Positions 15,393-24,233 of a DNA stretch of 64,000 nt are shown in pieces; within the stretch, counting starts at the first letter, position 1, and each line of letters begins with the position of its first letter. The position numbers and the translations under genes are program-made. This DNA is from Bog-366 sp964501985 (GTDB lineage Bacteria; Acidobacteriota; Terriglobia; UBA7540). Under the pieces are notes generated by a model. It made no database searches and had not been told where the DNA came from. It saw only the letters and a program-made list of their open reading frames with translations. Location of the stretch: NCBI GenBank assembly GCA_964501985.1, contig CAZCVY010000006.1, positions 5,781-69,780 of the forward strand, read 5' to 3'.

Positions 15393-16676
15393 ATGAAAAC
15401 GTTGACACACAAACCGCGGCTCATTTTCTGGGAGGTGACAAAGGGTTGCAACCTGCGTTGCATTCATTGTCGCGCCACCGCTACGGAACTCTCATCAATC
15501 AATGACCTACCTACGACCAAAGCCCTGAACATAATAAAGCAAGTCTCTCAGTTATCCCTACCTATCCTAGTTCTAAGCGGTGGCGAACCTCTTTTTCGTG
15601 CAGACATTTTTGAATTGGCCAGCTACGCGCGCGATTGCGGATTGCGTGTAGCCTTGGCGACGAACGGAACGTTGGTGACTCAGGAAGTTGCCCACAAGAT
15701 CGTGGATGCCGGCGTGCGCCGCGTCTCCATCAGTTTAGACGGAGCGGACGCCGCTACCCACGATGCCTTTCGAGGCATCCCGGGAGCATTTGAACAGGCC
15801 GTGCGCGGCTTGCGAAATCTGAAAGACCTCGGCATGTCCGTGCAAATCAACATGACCATCGCGCGCCACAACGCCCATCAACTTCCCGCTGTGCTGGAAA
15901 TGGCGCGGAATCTGGGCGCCGACGCCCTGCACACCTTCCTGCTGGTTCCGGTGGGCTGCGGCGTGGGCATTGCGGAAGAGCAGATGGTTCCTGCCGAGGA
16001 ATACGAAAAAATCCTGAATTGGTTTTACGACCGCGCACAGGAAGGCGGCATCGAGCTAAAGGCAACCTGCGCGCCACACTACTTCCGCGTCGTGCGCCAA
16101 CGCCGCGCGGCAGAGCGCCGGGCCGCTTCCCTGGCGCAGCCCTCTTACTCGAGCAACGGACATGAGATCGGTCCCACGGATATGACGATGCCCGGCTCGA
16201 CGGGGATCGGACTTCACCCGCATGCGCACCCCACTGGTGCGGGTCGCCCGGATAGCATGCAGGCCATGACCAAAGGCTGTTTGGCCGGCACCGGCGTGGC
16301 GTTTATTTCCTATCAGGGCGAGGTTTATCCCTGCGGTTACCTGCCGGCCCTCGCGGGGAACCTCCATCAACAGAGCTTGGCGGAGATATGGGAAAGCGCT
16401 CCGGTGTTCCAGCAGCTCCGTGACACGGACAATCTGAAGGGGAAATGCGGCTATTGCGAGTTTCGCAATGTTTGCATGGGTTGCCGCGCGCGCGCCTTTG
16501 CCGCTACGGGAGATTTCCTTGACGAGGAGCCCTTCTGCGTCTACGAGCCCCGTACCGCCGCAAAAGTTGAGAGCAAGATTGTGGTTTTGAACGGCGTTCC
16601 GCCTTCCGGTGAGCGCTGCTCGACACTGTGTGCTGAGGGGGCAGTTGAGGAGGAAAGCCATGCTGCAATTCACTGA
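15393..16676 (+). CDS. Radical SAM protein, AhbD-like heme synthase
   Basis: This is a 427-residue protein. CNLRCIHC is the SAM [4Fe-4S] motif (about residues 20-27), LSGGEPLFR the GGE motif, and ELKATCAPHYFRV the AhbD-type mid-protein motif. The C terminus CGYCEFRNVCMGCRARAFAATGD is the second-cluster motif, with CMGC where CGGC is usual. AhbD oxidatively decarboxylates Fe-coproporphyrin III to heme b in sulfate reducers, archaea and some other bacteria. An inserted low-complexity His/Gly/Pro segment (about residues 245-290) precedes the second-cluster part. It overlaps the DUF1858 gene by 17 bases, so these genes form an operon. Confidence 0.75.
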   Translation: MKTLTHKPRLIFWEVTKGCNLRCIHCRATATELSSINDLPTTKALNIIKQVSQLSLPILVLSGGEPLFRADIFELASYARDCGLRVALATNGTLVTQEVAHKIVDAGVRRVSISLDGADAATHDAFRGIPGAFEQAVRGLRNLKDLGMSVQINMTIARHNAHQLPAVLEMARNLGADALHTFLLVPVGCGVGIAEEQMVPAEEYEKILNWFYDRAQEGGIELKATCAPHYFRVVRQRRAAERRAASLAQPSYSSNGHEIGPTDMTMPGSTGIGLHPHAHPTGAGRPDSMQAMTKGCLAGTGVAFISYQGEVYPCGYLPALAGNLHQQSLAEIWESAPVFQQLRDTDNLKGKCGYCEFRNVCMGCRARAFAATGDFLDEEPFCVYEPRTAAKVESKIVVLNGVPPSGERCSTLCAEGAVEEESHAAIH

Positions 16677-16887
16677 TCTGGTACGCGGCGGAGAAGCGGT
16701 GCGCGACGTCAAACAGAAATTCCCCGAAACCGCGCCCGTCTTTGACCAGTTTGGACTGCGGCCCTCCTGCGATGACTGCTCCATTGAAATGGCCGCTCGC
16801 AAAGTCGGCGCTTCCTTCGAAGACCTGCTCGTTGAAGTTAACAAGTCAATTTACAAAAGCCGGGGAGTGACTGCCCGGGCGTCATGA
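16660..16887 (+). CDS. DUF1858-type mini-protein
   Basis: This is a 75-residue protein (MLQFTDLVRGGEAVRDVKQKF...). It has the short helical DUF1858/ScdA-N pattern with a CDDC pair in LRPSCDDCSIEMAARKVG. Such domains occur with hybrid-cluster, nitric-oxide and iron-sulfur repair proteins and may form a redox-active disulfide. GAGGAGGAAA sits just before the ATG. The start lies inside the end of the AhbD-like gene and the stop overlaps the YwiC-like start (ATGA), so it is tightly embedded in the operon. A redox or cluster-supply role for the radical SAM enzymes is an inference from position. Confidence 0.7.
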   Translation: MLQFTDLVRGGEAVRDVKQKFPETAPVFDQFGLRPSCDDCSIEMAARKVGASFEDLLVEVNKSIYKSRGVTARAS

Positions 16888-17759
16888 GGTTTGCTGACAT
16901 GCCCAGCGCTACTCCTATCCTTAGCTTGCTGGCGAGCCCGCGTGGGCGCTCTTTCTTCTTGCCGCGTGAACACGGGGCCTGGGGAATGCTTTTGGTCCCT
17001 TTGGTCACCGGCGCCGCTGCCGGAAATCCTCGCGGGGACCGGATCATCTGGATTTTCTTACTCGCCGCGGTTGCGTTAGGCCTGTTCTGTCTGCGCACGC
17101 CAGTGGAAGCTGTATTGCAAGTTTCACCGGTGCGTCCGCAAAACGATGTGGAGCGGAGGCTCATTCATTACTTCATCTTTATCTATTCCTCCGTTGCCCT
17201 CTTGGCCCTGACAGTTCTCATACTTTGGGCGCACGCGTACGGACTCCTGCTGTTAGGCGTGGCCGCGGCGATAGCTTTTCTTCTTCAGCCCGCTCTGAAA
17301 AAACTCGGTCGGCAAACGCGCATGAACGCGCAGTTGACCGGCGCCATCGCGCTGAGCTCCACTTCAATGGGAGCTTATTACCTGGCCACGGGGCATTTCG
17401 GCACCATAGCCGCGATGATCTGGTTGGCCAATTGGCTGTTCGCCGCTAATCAAATTCATTTTGTTCAACTGCGAATTCATTCCGCGCGAGCCTTGACCTC
17501 GGGGGAGAAGTTCCTTCAAGGAAAAGGCTTCCTGATCCATCAAGCGTTACTCCTGTTGTTCCTGGGACTGATTTGGCGAGCCGGATGGCTTCCGGGGCTC
17601 ATTCTGGTGGCCTTCGGGCCGCTGTTGGTCAGGGGCTTCGCGTGGTTTCTCGAATCACCCCGGCCACTTCGGGTTCATCGGCTGGGGGTCAGCGAGTTGC
17701 TTTATGCCATCGCCTTCGGGCTATTTTTCATCGTCGGGTTTCATCCCCCGATTGGATAG
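16884..17759 (+). CDS. YwiC-like integral membrane protein
   Basis: This is a 291-residue protein with about eight hydrophobic segments. The conserved opening FFLPREHGAWGMLLVPLVTG is the hallmark of the YwiC-like family, whose Bacillus subtilis member sits in the nitrate respiration region. LANWLFAANQIHFVQLRIHSAR is the second conserved block. The biochemical function is unknown to me; the fold resembles UbiA-like prenyltransferases only superficially. Here it is translationally coupled to DUF1858 and the AhbC/AhbD-like genes, which places it in heme supply for anaerobic respiration. Confidence 0.75.
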   Translation: MRFADMPSATPILSLLASPRGRSFFLPREHGAWGMLLVPLVTGAAAGNPRGDRIIWIFLLAAVALGLFCLRTPVEAVLQVSPVRPQNDVERRLIHYFIFIYSSVALLALTVLILWAHAYGLLLLGVAAAIAFLLQPALKKLGRQTRMNAQLTGAIALSSTSMGAYYLATGHFGTIAAMIWLANWLFAANQIHFVQLRIHSARALTSGEKFLQGKGFLIHQALLLLFLGLIWRAGWLPGLILVAFGPLLVRGFAWFLESPRPLRVHRLGVSELLYAIAFGLFFIVGFHPPIG

Positions 17760-17772
17760 CGATATCTCATCT

Positions 17773-18447
17773 ATGCGCGAAAATGCCGGCGCGGACAGCT
17801 TCCGCGCCCCCAAAAAAGCCCCGTTGGACGTGGGGCCATTGTTTCCCTGTTTCAGTGCGCAGGATATCTCTGACGATTGCCTGGGGCGCGTCATTGAGGT
17901 GGCTCGCCTGGCGCCCTCGGAATGGAATTTGCAAACCTGGCGCTGGATCGTGGTGCGTGGCGATGCCGCCAAGAAATACCTCGAGGCCGCCGCTTACATC
18001 AAAGTGCCCCTTAGCTCGGCGCCCGTCATTCTGATCTGCCTCGCGGACACCCTGGCCTGGAAGTCTGCGCCTCAGTATTTACAAGAGATGATTGCCGGCC
18101 GGAAAATCACGGAGGAAGAAGGCCGCGAGGCCTTGCGCCGTCTTCGGGAATACTATTCCGCCTCCCCCGATATTGCCAAGCGTACTGCTCTAGCCAACGC
18201 TTATGTGGCCGTCCACCAAATCCTTCTGGGCGCGGCGGAGTGCAGCCTCTCGGCATATTGGGTGACCGAATTCGACGAAGCCAAGATCAAGACCCACTTT
18301 CATATTCCTGACCACTTCTTGGTTGCCGCGTTGCTTCCCATCGGTTACCGGGAGGAAACTGAGGCTTCGGTTGGCGCTAAGCTGCCTTTGCGCGCTTGCA
18401 TCTACAAAGAGAAATTTGGCGAGTCCCTCGGCCCCGCCCCCGAGTGA
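17773..18447 (+). CDS. Nitroreductase-family flavoprotein
   Basis: This is a 224-residue protein. The FMN-binding opening VIEVARLAPSEWNLQTWRWIVVRGD is a variant of 'AARxAPSxxNxQPW', and APVILICLADTLAWKS and SLSAYWVTEFDEAKIKTHFHIPDHFLVAALLPIGY are the later family blocks. The gene starts just after the YwiC-like stop. ATG 17773 has no clear SD; an in-frame ATG at 17704 lies inside the YwiC-like gene and is the alternative. The substrate is unknown. Some family members reduce nitro compounds, others dehydrogenate flavin or tetrapyrrole-related substrates; the position in this gene group is suggestive only. Confidence 0.75.
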   Translation: MRENAGADSFRAPKKAPLDVGPLFPCFSAQDISDDCLGRVIEVARLAPSEWNLQTWRWIVVRGDAAKKYLEAAAYIKVPLSSAPVILICLADTLAWKSAPQYLQEMIAGRKITEEEGREALRRLREYYSASPDIAKRTALANAYVAVHQILLGAAECSLSAYWVTEFDEAKIKTHFHIPDHFLVAALLPIGYREETEASVGAKLPLRACIYKEKFGESLGPAPE

Positions 18448-18536
18448 GAAACCAGCGAATGAATTTGGAGTTAGTCCGCTAGTGATACACTTCAACGGCT
18501 GCCATCGGTCCCATTACTTTCGTTCCATTTTCTGTT

Positions 18537-19886
18537 TTGCCAACGCCCAACTATAATGCCCGGGTGTATGTCACCCTCGTCGTTTGCTGCCTGCTTTTGA
18601 ACTCCGGGGGCGCGGTGTATCTGCTGGGTAAGGCGAAGCTCGAGCGCCGCAAGAAAATACTCTTCGCGGTCGCGGCCCTCGCTTCGATCGTGCTGAAGCT
18701 GCTCCTGGCAAGACAATGGAGCGACTTCGATGTGGGCTCCTATAGTCTTGTGGCTTCTCTAGTGCTGCATGGCAAGAGCGTCTACGCGAATACCGAGTAC
18801 TACAATTACGCGCCGCTTTGGTCCATCTTTCTGGCAGGACTCAAGCAGATTTCCAACTTGCTCCCGGCCGTCGGAGGCAAGGTCTTTCACTTCTACATTG
18901 CCGCCTTCCTGGCGGTTGTAGATGTTGCCCTGGCCGCGCTTCTAACCACAAAATACCGGTACGCCGCCGGCATGTTTTTCCTCTGCTGCCCGGTCACCGT
19001 AATCCTAACCGGCTCCTATTCTCAATTCGATAACTTCGCCTTGCTCGCCGGGCTTGCGGCTTGGCTGCTGGTTCGAGAGGGCAACGCCCCGTGGCGCCGC
19101 ATCCTGCCATCCGCCGGCTTGCTCGGGCTGTCGTTGATCATCAAGCACATTTTCTTCTTGTTTCCGGTATGGATGCTTTTCTGGCCTAAACTCGGAAGCT
19201 TGCGAAAGCGAATGGCATATGGGGTGATCTCCTACGCGCTCTTCGCCCTGTCGTTTCTGCCCTGGGCCGCCGATCCCTTGTCGCGCGCCGGGATTTTGCA
19301 GCACGTCTTTCTTTATCGCTCCCGGTTGTACTTCTCCGTGCCTCACCTCCTTGCGGCCTCCCGGCATTTTTGGATGATTTCCCCCACGGAGACGTCGTTC
19401 CTTACCCTCATCTGGATCGCCGTGCTGATTGCTGCCGGCATTAAAGTGGGGCGGACTGAGGGTGAACTTTTCCCGATGTATCTGCTGGTGATGTTCGCGG
19501 CCTCGCCAGCCCTGAATGATTACTATTTCGCCTTGCCGATGCTCGCCTGCGCGATTTTCTACCCGGGTTGGCCGATATGGGCCTTAACTGGAACGACGGT
19601 AATAGTCTTGTTTGGTTCTCCTGGCGGCATCTATAGTCTTCCCTTCAACAGGGTTTATTACCTCGCGATCCTCTCCGGCCAGGTCGCGGCCTGGGCCCTG
19701 TTCATCGTTCAGCAGAGGCAAGCGGGTCTGCCGGCTCCCCTTGCGCTCTCCGCCCAAAGCACCGCGAGAAGAGCTATGACTCTTGCCTTTGCCAGCATGA
19801 CAATGATGTTCCTCATTTTGGTGATCAAAGCGTGGGTATTCGGCCTGACAAATTCAACTTGGGTTTTACCGGTGGATAACGGATGA
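18537..19886 (+). CDS. Polytopic membrane glycosyltransferase (GT-C type, GT87-like)
   Basis: This is a 449-residue protein with roughly eleven hydrophobic segments. The first periplasmic loop has SDFDVGSYSLVASLVLHGKSVYANT with acidic residues. The GSYSQFDNFALLAGLAAWLL motif resembles the G(Q)FD loop of GT-C mannosyltransferases. A TTG (18537) or GTG (18564) start is needed; neither has a good SD. It overlaps the GT2 gene by four bases. The pair suggests glycan transfer using a polyprenyl-phosphate sugar made by the GT2 enzyme. The substrate is unknown. Confidence 0.65.
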   Translation: MPTPNYNARVYVTLVVCCLLLNSGGAVYLLGKAKLERRKKILFAVAALASIVLKLLLARQWSDFDVGSYSLVASLVLHGKSVYANTEYYNYAPLWSIFLAGLKQISNLLPAVGGKVFHFYIAAFLAVVDVALAALLTTKYRYAAGMFFLCCPVTVILTGSYSQFDNFALLAGLAAWLLVREGNAPWRRILPSAGLLGLSLIIKHIFFLFPVWMLFWPKLGSLRKRMAYGVISYALFALSFLPWAADPLSRAGILQHVFLYRSRLYFSVPHLLAASRHFWMISPTETSFLTLIWIAVLIAAGIKVGRTEGELFPMYLLVMFAASPALNDYYFALPMLACAIFYPGWPIWALTGTTVIVLFGSPGGIYSLPFNRVYYLAILSGQVAAWALFIVQQRQAGLPAPLALSAQSTARRAMTLAFASMTMMFLILVIKAWVFGLTNSTWVLPVDNG

Positions 19887-20737
19887 ATCAGACAAACCCC
19901 GACGATCGTTTCGAGGCCGCCCCCCCCGGCGCCGCCCCGAGCGCTCCAAAAAAGGTGTTGACGGTCCTTATGCCCGCGCACAACGAAGCGGACATCATCG
20001 CCGCCGCTGTTAAGGAGTGGCACGCGGAGGTCATCGCCAAAATACCTGGTTCTCGCCTCTTGGTGATAGACGATGCCAGCACCGACCGCACTCCGGAAGT
20101 ATTGGGACAACTCACCACCACCTTACCCGGCTTCGACTTTATCCACTGCGATGTGAATATCGGGCACGGAAAGGCGCTGAGATTCGGCTTCCGCGAGGTG
20201 GAGAGCGACTTCGTATTTCAGACGGACAGCGACCGGCAACATCGCCCCTCCGATTTTTGGCGACTCTGGGAACTACGCAATCAATATGATTTTGTGTTCG
20301 GGGTTCGCGCAAAGCGTCAGGACGGCGCCTTCCGCCTGGTGGTGACCCATCTGATGCGCGTGGTGAACTGGCTGCTCTGGCAGGTCTGGATTTCCGACGC
20401 CAATTGCCCATTCAAGCTTATGCGGCGCAATGCCCTCACGGCCGCGCTCAAGCTTGTCCCTGAAGATTCGTTTATCCCCATGGTGATGCTCTCGATTCTG
20501 GCGCGAAAATTGCGCTTCCGTGTGACGGAGGTTCGCGTTGAGCACCTGCCAAGGCGCGGCGGCACACAGTCACTGCGCGGGAGGGCGCGATGGGCGCGCG
20601 TCACTTGGCGGTGCACCCTACAATTGGTCCGGCTTCGCCTCCGCCTTGGAACGGCCTCGACTGCCGGTTATCCCGACCGCCGCCCGGAGTTGGCTCTTCC
20701 CGCCACGAACCCCTCTACCTTCCATTCTCCAAGTTAG
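19883..20737 (+). CDS. Family 2 glycosyltransferase, dolichol-phosphate mannosyltransferase-like
   Basis: This is a 284-residue protein. VLTVLMPAHNEADIIAAAV is the GT-A opening and VIDDASTDRTPEVLGQL the nucleotide-sugar loop. GHGKALRFGFREVESDFVFQTDSDRQHRPSDF contains the metal-binding DSD in place of DxD, and MRRNALTAAL the later loop. It lacks C-terminal membrane helices and is Arg/Pro-rich after about residue 230. It is coupled by ATGA to the membrane glycosyltransferase. The usual product of this type is a polyprenyl-phosphate sugar; the sugar is not readable. Confidence 0.8.
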   Translation: MNQTNPDDRFEAAPPGAAPSAPKKVLTVLMPAHNEADIIAAAVKEWHAEVIAKIPGSRLLVIDDASTDRTPEVLGQLTTTLPGFDFIHCDVNIGHGKALRFGFREVESDFVFQTDSDRQHRPSDFWRLWELRNQYDFVFGVRAKRQDGAFRLVVTHLMRVVNWLLWQVWISDANCPFKLMRRNALTAALKLVPEDSFIPMVMLSILARKLRFRVTEVRVEHLPRRGGTQSLRGRARWARVTWRCTLQLVRLRLRLGTASTAGYPDRRPELALPATNPSTFHSPS

Positions 20738-20816
20738 CCGCCCCTTCTTGTAACCCTTCACATTCGCAGGAGAGGCGTGGCACGCCAGAGGGGGAAGCTG
20801 CCTTGCGCGAATCTGA

Positions 20817-20844
20817 TTGACTTCGAATAGAATCTTCATATAAT
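20817..20844 (+). promoter_or_regulatory. Sigma-70-type promoter of the DeoR gene
   Basis: TTGACT (20817-20822) and a perfect TATAAT (20839-20844) are 16 bases apart, with the ATG at 20874. This is the best vegetative-type promoter noticed in the window. The leader would be only about 23 nucleotides. Confidence 0.65.
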
Positions 20845-20873
20845 CAATCACGACTGAGCATGGTGGTTTTTCG

Positions 20874-21653
20874 ATGCAGAGTTCTAAATCCAAGGATTTG
20901 GCGCCCCAACGGTTGGAAGAGCTTCGTGGCATTCTTGGCCAGAACCGGGTGGTGCGCGTCGAGGAGCTTACCGGGCAACTTGGCGTTTCGGCAGCCACCG
21001 TCCGCCGCGATCTGGGTGAACTCGAGAGACTGGGCGAGGTACGTCGGGTCTATGGAGGCGCCGTCAGCACCGGCGGCCGTCTCGATGAACCGCTGTTTGA
21101 CGACAAGACCTCCGTGGCCGCGGCGGAGAAGCGGCGCATCGCCGAGACCGCGGCGACGTACATCAAGCCCAATGACACGATTTATCTGGATGGCGGCAGC
21201 ACGGTTCTGGAGTTGGCTCGCCTCCTGAAGGATCGCTCGAACATCACGATTGTCACCAATTCCCTGCGCGCGGCGGTGGAACTGGCGGGTAGGGGACCGC
21301 GCCTGATTCTGGTGGGGGGCGAACTGCGCCGCCTTGCCCAGACCACCGTGGGGCCGCTGACACGCTTCATGATCCAGGAACTCCATGTGGACAAGGCGTT
21401 TATGGGAACCATCGGCCTGACCATAGAAGAGGGCCTCACCACCACCGACCCTACCGAGGCTTATACCAAAGAGCTGGTGATGGAACACGCCCGAGAGGTC
21501 ATTTTGCTTGCCGATAGCAGTAAGGCCCACAAGATTTCGTTCACCCGCGCCGGCCGACTGGAGAAGGTCCGGGTGCTCATTACCGATAAATCGATCGATC
21601 GGAAATTATCGAAGGAATTGCGCAAGCAGGGGATGGAAGTCGTGATTGCTTGA
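20874..21653 (+). CDS. DeoR-family transcriptional regulator
   Basis: This is a 259-residue protein. The N-terminal winged helix has the DeoR signature (RVEELTGQLGVSAATVRRDL, then VRRVYGGAV). The C-terminal sensor domain has TIYLDGGSTVLELARLL, VTNSLRAAVEL, KAFMGTIGLTIEEGLTT and ILLADSSKAH, all standard DeoR C-terminal motifs that bind a phosphorylated sugar or related metabolite. It lies upstream of the 2-oxoacid dehydrogenase genes in the same direction, separated by a heptamer repeat region. Control of that complex is likely but not proven. Confidence 0.85.
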   Translation: MQSSKSKDLAPQRLEELRGILGQNRVVRVEELTGQLGVSAATVRRDLGELERLGEVRRVYGGAVSTGGRLDEPLFDDKTSVAAAEKRRIAETAATYIKPNDTIYLDGGSTVLELARLLKDRSNITIVTNSLRAAVELAGRGPRLILVGGELRRLAQTTVGPLTRFMIQELHVDKAFMGTIGLTIEEGLTTTDPTEAYTKELVMEHAREVILLADSSKAHKISFTRAGRLEKVRVLITDKSIDRKLSKELRKQGMEVVIA

Positions 21654-21658
21654 GGACT

Positions 21659-21811
21659 CGGGATACGGGACACGGGTTACGGGACACGGGACACGCGATC
21701 GATTTGCGATTCGGTTCGACTAGGGCAGTCGGGTTTCTCGAATTTCGATTTCGGAGAGATAACGAGCCCCGATCCTCGTGTCCCGTATCCCGTATCCCGT
21801 ATCCCGATCAT
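21659..21811. repeat. Inverted heptamer arrays between deoR-like and E1 genes
   Basis: The left array (21659-21700) reads cgggata, cgggaca, cgggtta, cgggaca, cgggaca, cgcgatc. The right array (21777-21811) reads cgtgtcc, cgtatcc, cgtatcc, cgtatcc, cgatcat, which is the reverse complement. The two could pair into a long imperfect hairpin in the transcript between the regulator and the E1 gene. Confidence 0.75.
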
Positions 21812-21824
21812 TCATGGAGAACCG

Positions 21825-24119
21825 ATGACGCCAGCTTATTTGCAAAATTCAAGACCTCAATTCGCTCCTTTTGAGATTGATTGCGGATCGATTCCCGCAT
21901 TTCGTTTCCAGGGAAATCTTCAGAGCGAGCTCGCCGCCGGGCGCATCGACAGCTCGACGGCCGTGGGACTGCTGGAAGACATGCTGATGATCCGCGAGCT
22001 GGAGGACATGATCGTGACCGTGCGGTCCGGTGCCTACGAGCCGCTTGCGGGTTTCAATTATCGCGGTCCCACGCACGTCTCCATCGGGCAGGAAGGAGCT
22101 TCCGTCGGAGCGTGCAGCGCCCTGATCCTGAAGGATCACATCACCAGCACGCACCGCGGCCACGGAGACAGCGTGGCGCGTGGATGCTGCGCCCTGCGCG
22201 ACATGCGTGATGAGCAATTGCGGAAACGTCTTCCGCACTCGACCGCCGTGGCACATGACGAGCTTCTCGACCAAGCTTTGGAAGAGCATGTCTATCGCAC
22301 CATCGCCGAGCTCTTCGGCAAGGAGGATGGCTATTGCCGGGGGCGCGGCGGCAGCATGCACATCGCGGACTTCACGGTCGGCCACCTGGGCGCAAACGCC
22401 ATCGTGGGCGGAGGCGTGCCCATCGCTACCGGCGCGGCAATGGGTTTGCGCTACCGGCAGAGCGGCGGCGTTGTTTGTTGCTTTGCCGGGGATGGCGCCT
22501 ACAACAACGGCGTCGTTCTGGAATCGCTAAACTGGGCGGCGCAGGCGCAATTTACCAATGAATTTGCCGGCGACCGGCCCTTCGGTGTGCCGATTATCTT
22601 TTTCGTTCTCAACAATCACTACGCGATGACCGGGCGGTCCGATAACGAAGTGACCGGAGTCACCCACTTGGCCCAGCGTGCGGCCGGCTTTGCCGACAAT
22701 CGCATGCACGCAGAGATCATCAATGGCATGGATGTGCTGTCCACCCGCGACGCCGTCCTGCGGGCGGCGAAGGGCTGCCGCGAAGGCCAGGGGCCTTACT
22801 TCTTCGACGTGGACACTTACCGCTACTTCGGCCACTCGTTGAGCGACCCGCGCAACGAATATCGCACGCGCGACGAAGAAACAGCATGGAAAGCGGTCGA
22901 CCCCATCGCAGCTTTTGAACAGCAGCTTCTGGATTGCGGAATCCTGGACCAAAAAGGAATTGATGCTCTAAAAGCGAAAGTGCGGGACCGCAATGCCCGA
23001 GCGGCGATTCGCGCTGCGAAAGCCGCCGACCCTCCCCCGGCAGATGTCATCAAGTACATGTACACCAGCACCTCGGTGGAGACGGTGCCGCCCGAGTTTG
23101 CGCATGTCGAGGTCCTTGAGCCACTGCCTCCCATCAAGCGGGTCAATGGCGAAATCACCTACCGCGACGCCATCAAAGAAGCCGTGATCGAAGAGATGCT
23201 CCGCGATTCGCGGGTCATCTTTTATGGCGAAGATGTGGCCGAGTACGGCGGCGCTTTCAAGCTCTCCAAGGGATTGCTCGAGATGTTTGGCCGGGCACGC
23301 GTTTTCAACGCTCCCATTTCCGAAGCGTGTATCTGCGGCACGGCGGTGGGCGCGGCCATGGTCGGACTGCGGCCAGTGGTGGAGTTGATGTACATGGATT
23401 TCCTCCTGATGGCGGGCGATCAGGTGGGCAACCAGGCGGCCAAGTGGCACTACATGTCGGGCGCGCAGGTGGAAGTGCCCATGGTCCTACGTGTATCGGT
23501 GGGCGCGGGGAAAGGGTATGGCGGCCAACACTCGCAGACGCTGGAATCGACGGTGGTCCACGTTCCCGGGCTCTACGTGGTCTACCCCTCCACCGCTTAC
23601 GATGCCAAGGGTTTGATGAAGTCCGCTATCCGCGACAATAACCCCATCATGTTTGTCGAGTCGCAGGGCCTGTACAACGAGAAGGGTCCTGTACCCCAAG
23701 AAGAATATCTCCTGCCGCTGGGCGTTGCGGATATCAAGCGTGCCGGAAGCGATATCACTCTGGTGGCTTATGGTCCGGCCGTGCCCCTAGCTTTGAAAGC
23801 TGCCGCTCGCTTGCAGCAGGAATCGGGCGTAAGCGCGGAAGTGGTAGACCTTCGCTGTCTGGTGCCGCTCGACATGGAAACCGTGCTCATGTCCGTGCAG
23901 AAGACTGGGCGCTGTCTGGTGGTGAGCCAGGCCGTGAGCATGGGCAGTTTCACCGGCGAGGTCGCATCGACGATTCAGCAGCAGGCCTTTGATTATCTCG
24001 ATGCGCCGGTGGCGCGCGTGGGAGCGAAGAACGGTATCGCTCCGCAATCGCATGTGCTGGAAGCGGTCTTCTATCCGCGGGTCGAGGACATTCTCGCCGC
24101 GGCGAAAAGCATTTTGTAG
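21825..24119 (+). CDS. Fused alpha-beta E1 of a 2-oxoacid dehydrogenase complex
   Basis: This is a 764-residue fusion. Residues about 40-380 are E1-alpha: HVSIGQEG, STHRGHG, GYCRGRGGSMHIADF, and the thiamine-diphosphate motif GDGAYNNG ending in FVLNN. Residues about 425-764 are E1-beta: EITYRDAIKEAVIEEML, VIFYGEDVAEYGG, FNAPISEACICGTAVGAAM, the catalytic His in GQHSQTLES, and DLRCLVPLD. In most bacteria these are two genes. E2 and E3 follow, completing a complex. The substrate could be pyruvate, acetoin or branched-chain 2-oxoacids; the motifs do not decide. The SD-like GGAG lies upstream of the ATG. Confidence 0.85.
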   Translation: MTPAYLQNSRPQFAPFEIDCGSIPAFRFQGNLQSELAAGRIDSSTAVGLLEDMLMIRELEDMIVTVRSGAYEPLAGFNYRGPTHVSIGQEGASVGACSALILKDHITSTHRGHGDSVARGCCALRDMRDEQLRKRLPHSTAVAHDELLDQALEEHVYRTIAELFGKEDGYCRGRGGSMHIADFTVGHLGANAIVGGGVPIATGAAMGLRYRQSGGVVCCFAGDGAYNNGVVLESLNWAAQAQFTNEFAGDRPFGVPIIFFVLNNHYAMTGRSDNEVTGVTHLAQRAAGFADNRMHAEIINGMDVLSTRDAVLRAAKGCREGQGPYFFDVDTYRYFGHSLSDPRNEYRTRDEETAWKAVDPIAAFEQQLLDCGILDQKGIDALKAKVRDRNARAAIRAAKAADPPPADVIKYMYTSTSVETVPPEFAHVEVLEPLPPIKRVNGEITYRDAIKEAVIEEMLRDSRVIFYGEDVAEYGGAFKLSKGLLEMFGRARVFNAPISEACICGTAVGAAMVGLRPVVELMYMDFLLMAGDQVGNQAAKWHYMSGAQVEVPMVLRVSVGAGKGYGGQHSQTLESTVVHVPGLYVVYPSTAYDAKGLMKSAIRDNNPIMFVESQGLYNEKGPVPQEEYLLPLGVADIKRAGSDITLVAYGPAVPLALKAAARLQQESGVSAEVVDLRCLVPLDMETVLMSVQKTGRCLVVSQAVSMGSFTGEVASTIQQQAFDYLDAPVARVGAKNGIAPQSHVLEAVFYPRVEDILAAAKSIL

Positions 24120-24120
24120 C

Positions 24121-24208
24121 AGACGGCATGCGGCGTACGGTAGAGGGCGGACACGAGTGTCGCGGCCCCGTATCCCGTCTACCGTCTACTGTCTGCCGTC
24201 CGGCGACT
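24121..24208. repeat. Inverted heptamer arrays between E1 and E2
   Basis: The left array (about 24121-24155) reads agacggc, atgcggc, gtacggt, agagggc, ggacacg. The right array (24167-24208) reads cccgtat, cccgtct, accgtct, actgtct, gccgtcc, ggcgact. The arrays fill almost the whole 114-base gap between the E1 and E2 genes. Confidence 0.65.
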
Positions 24209-24233
24209 TCTGGCTCCTGAAGGAAACGTTGGT

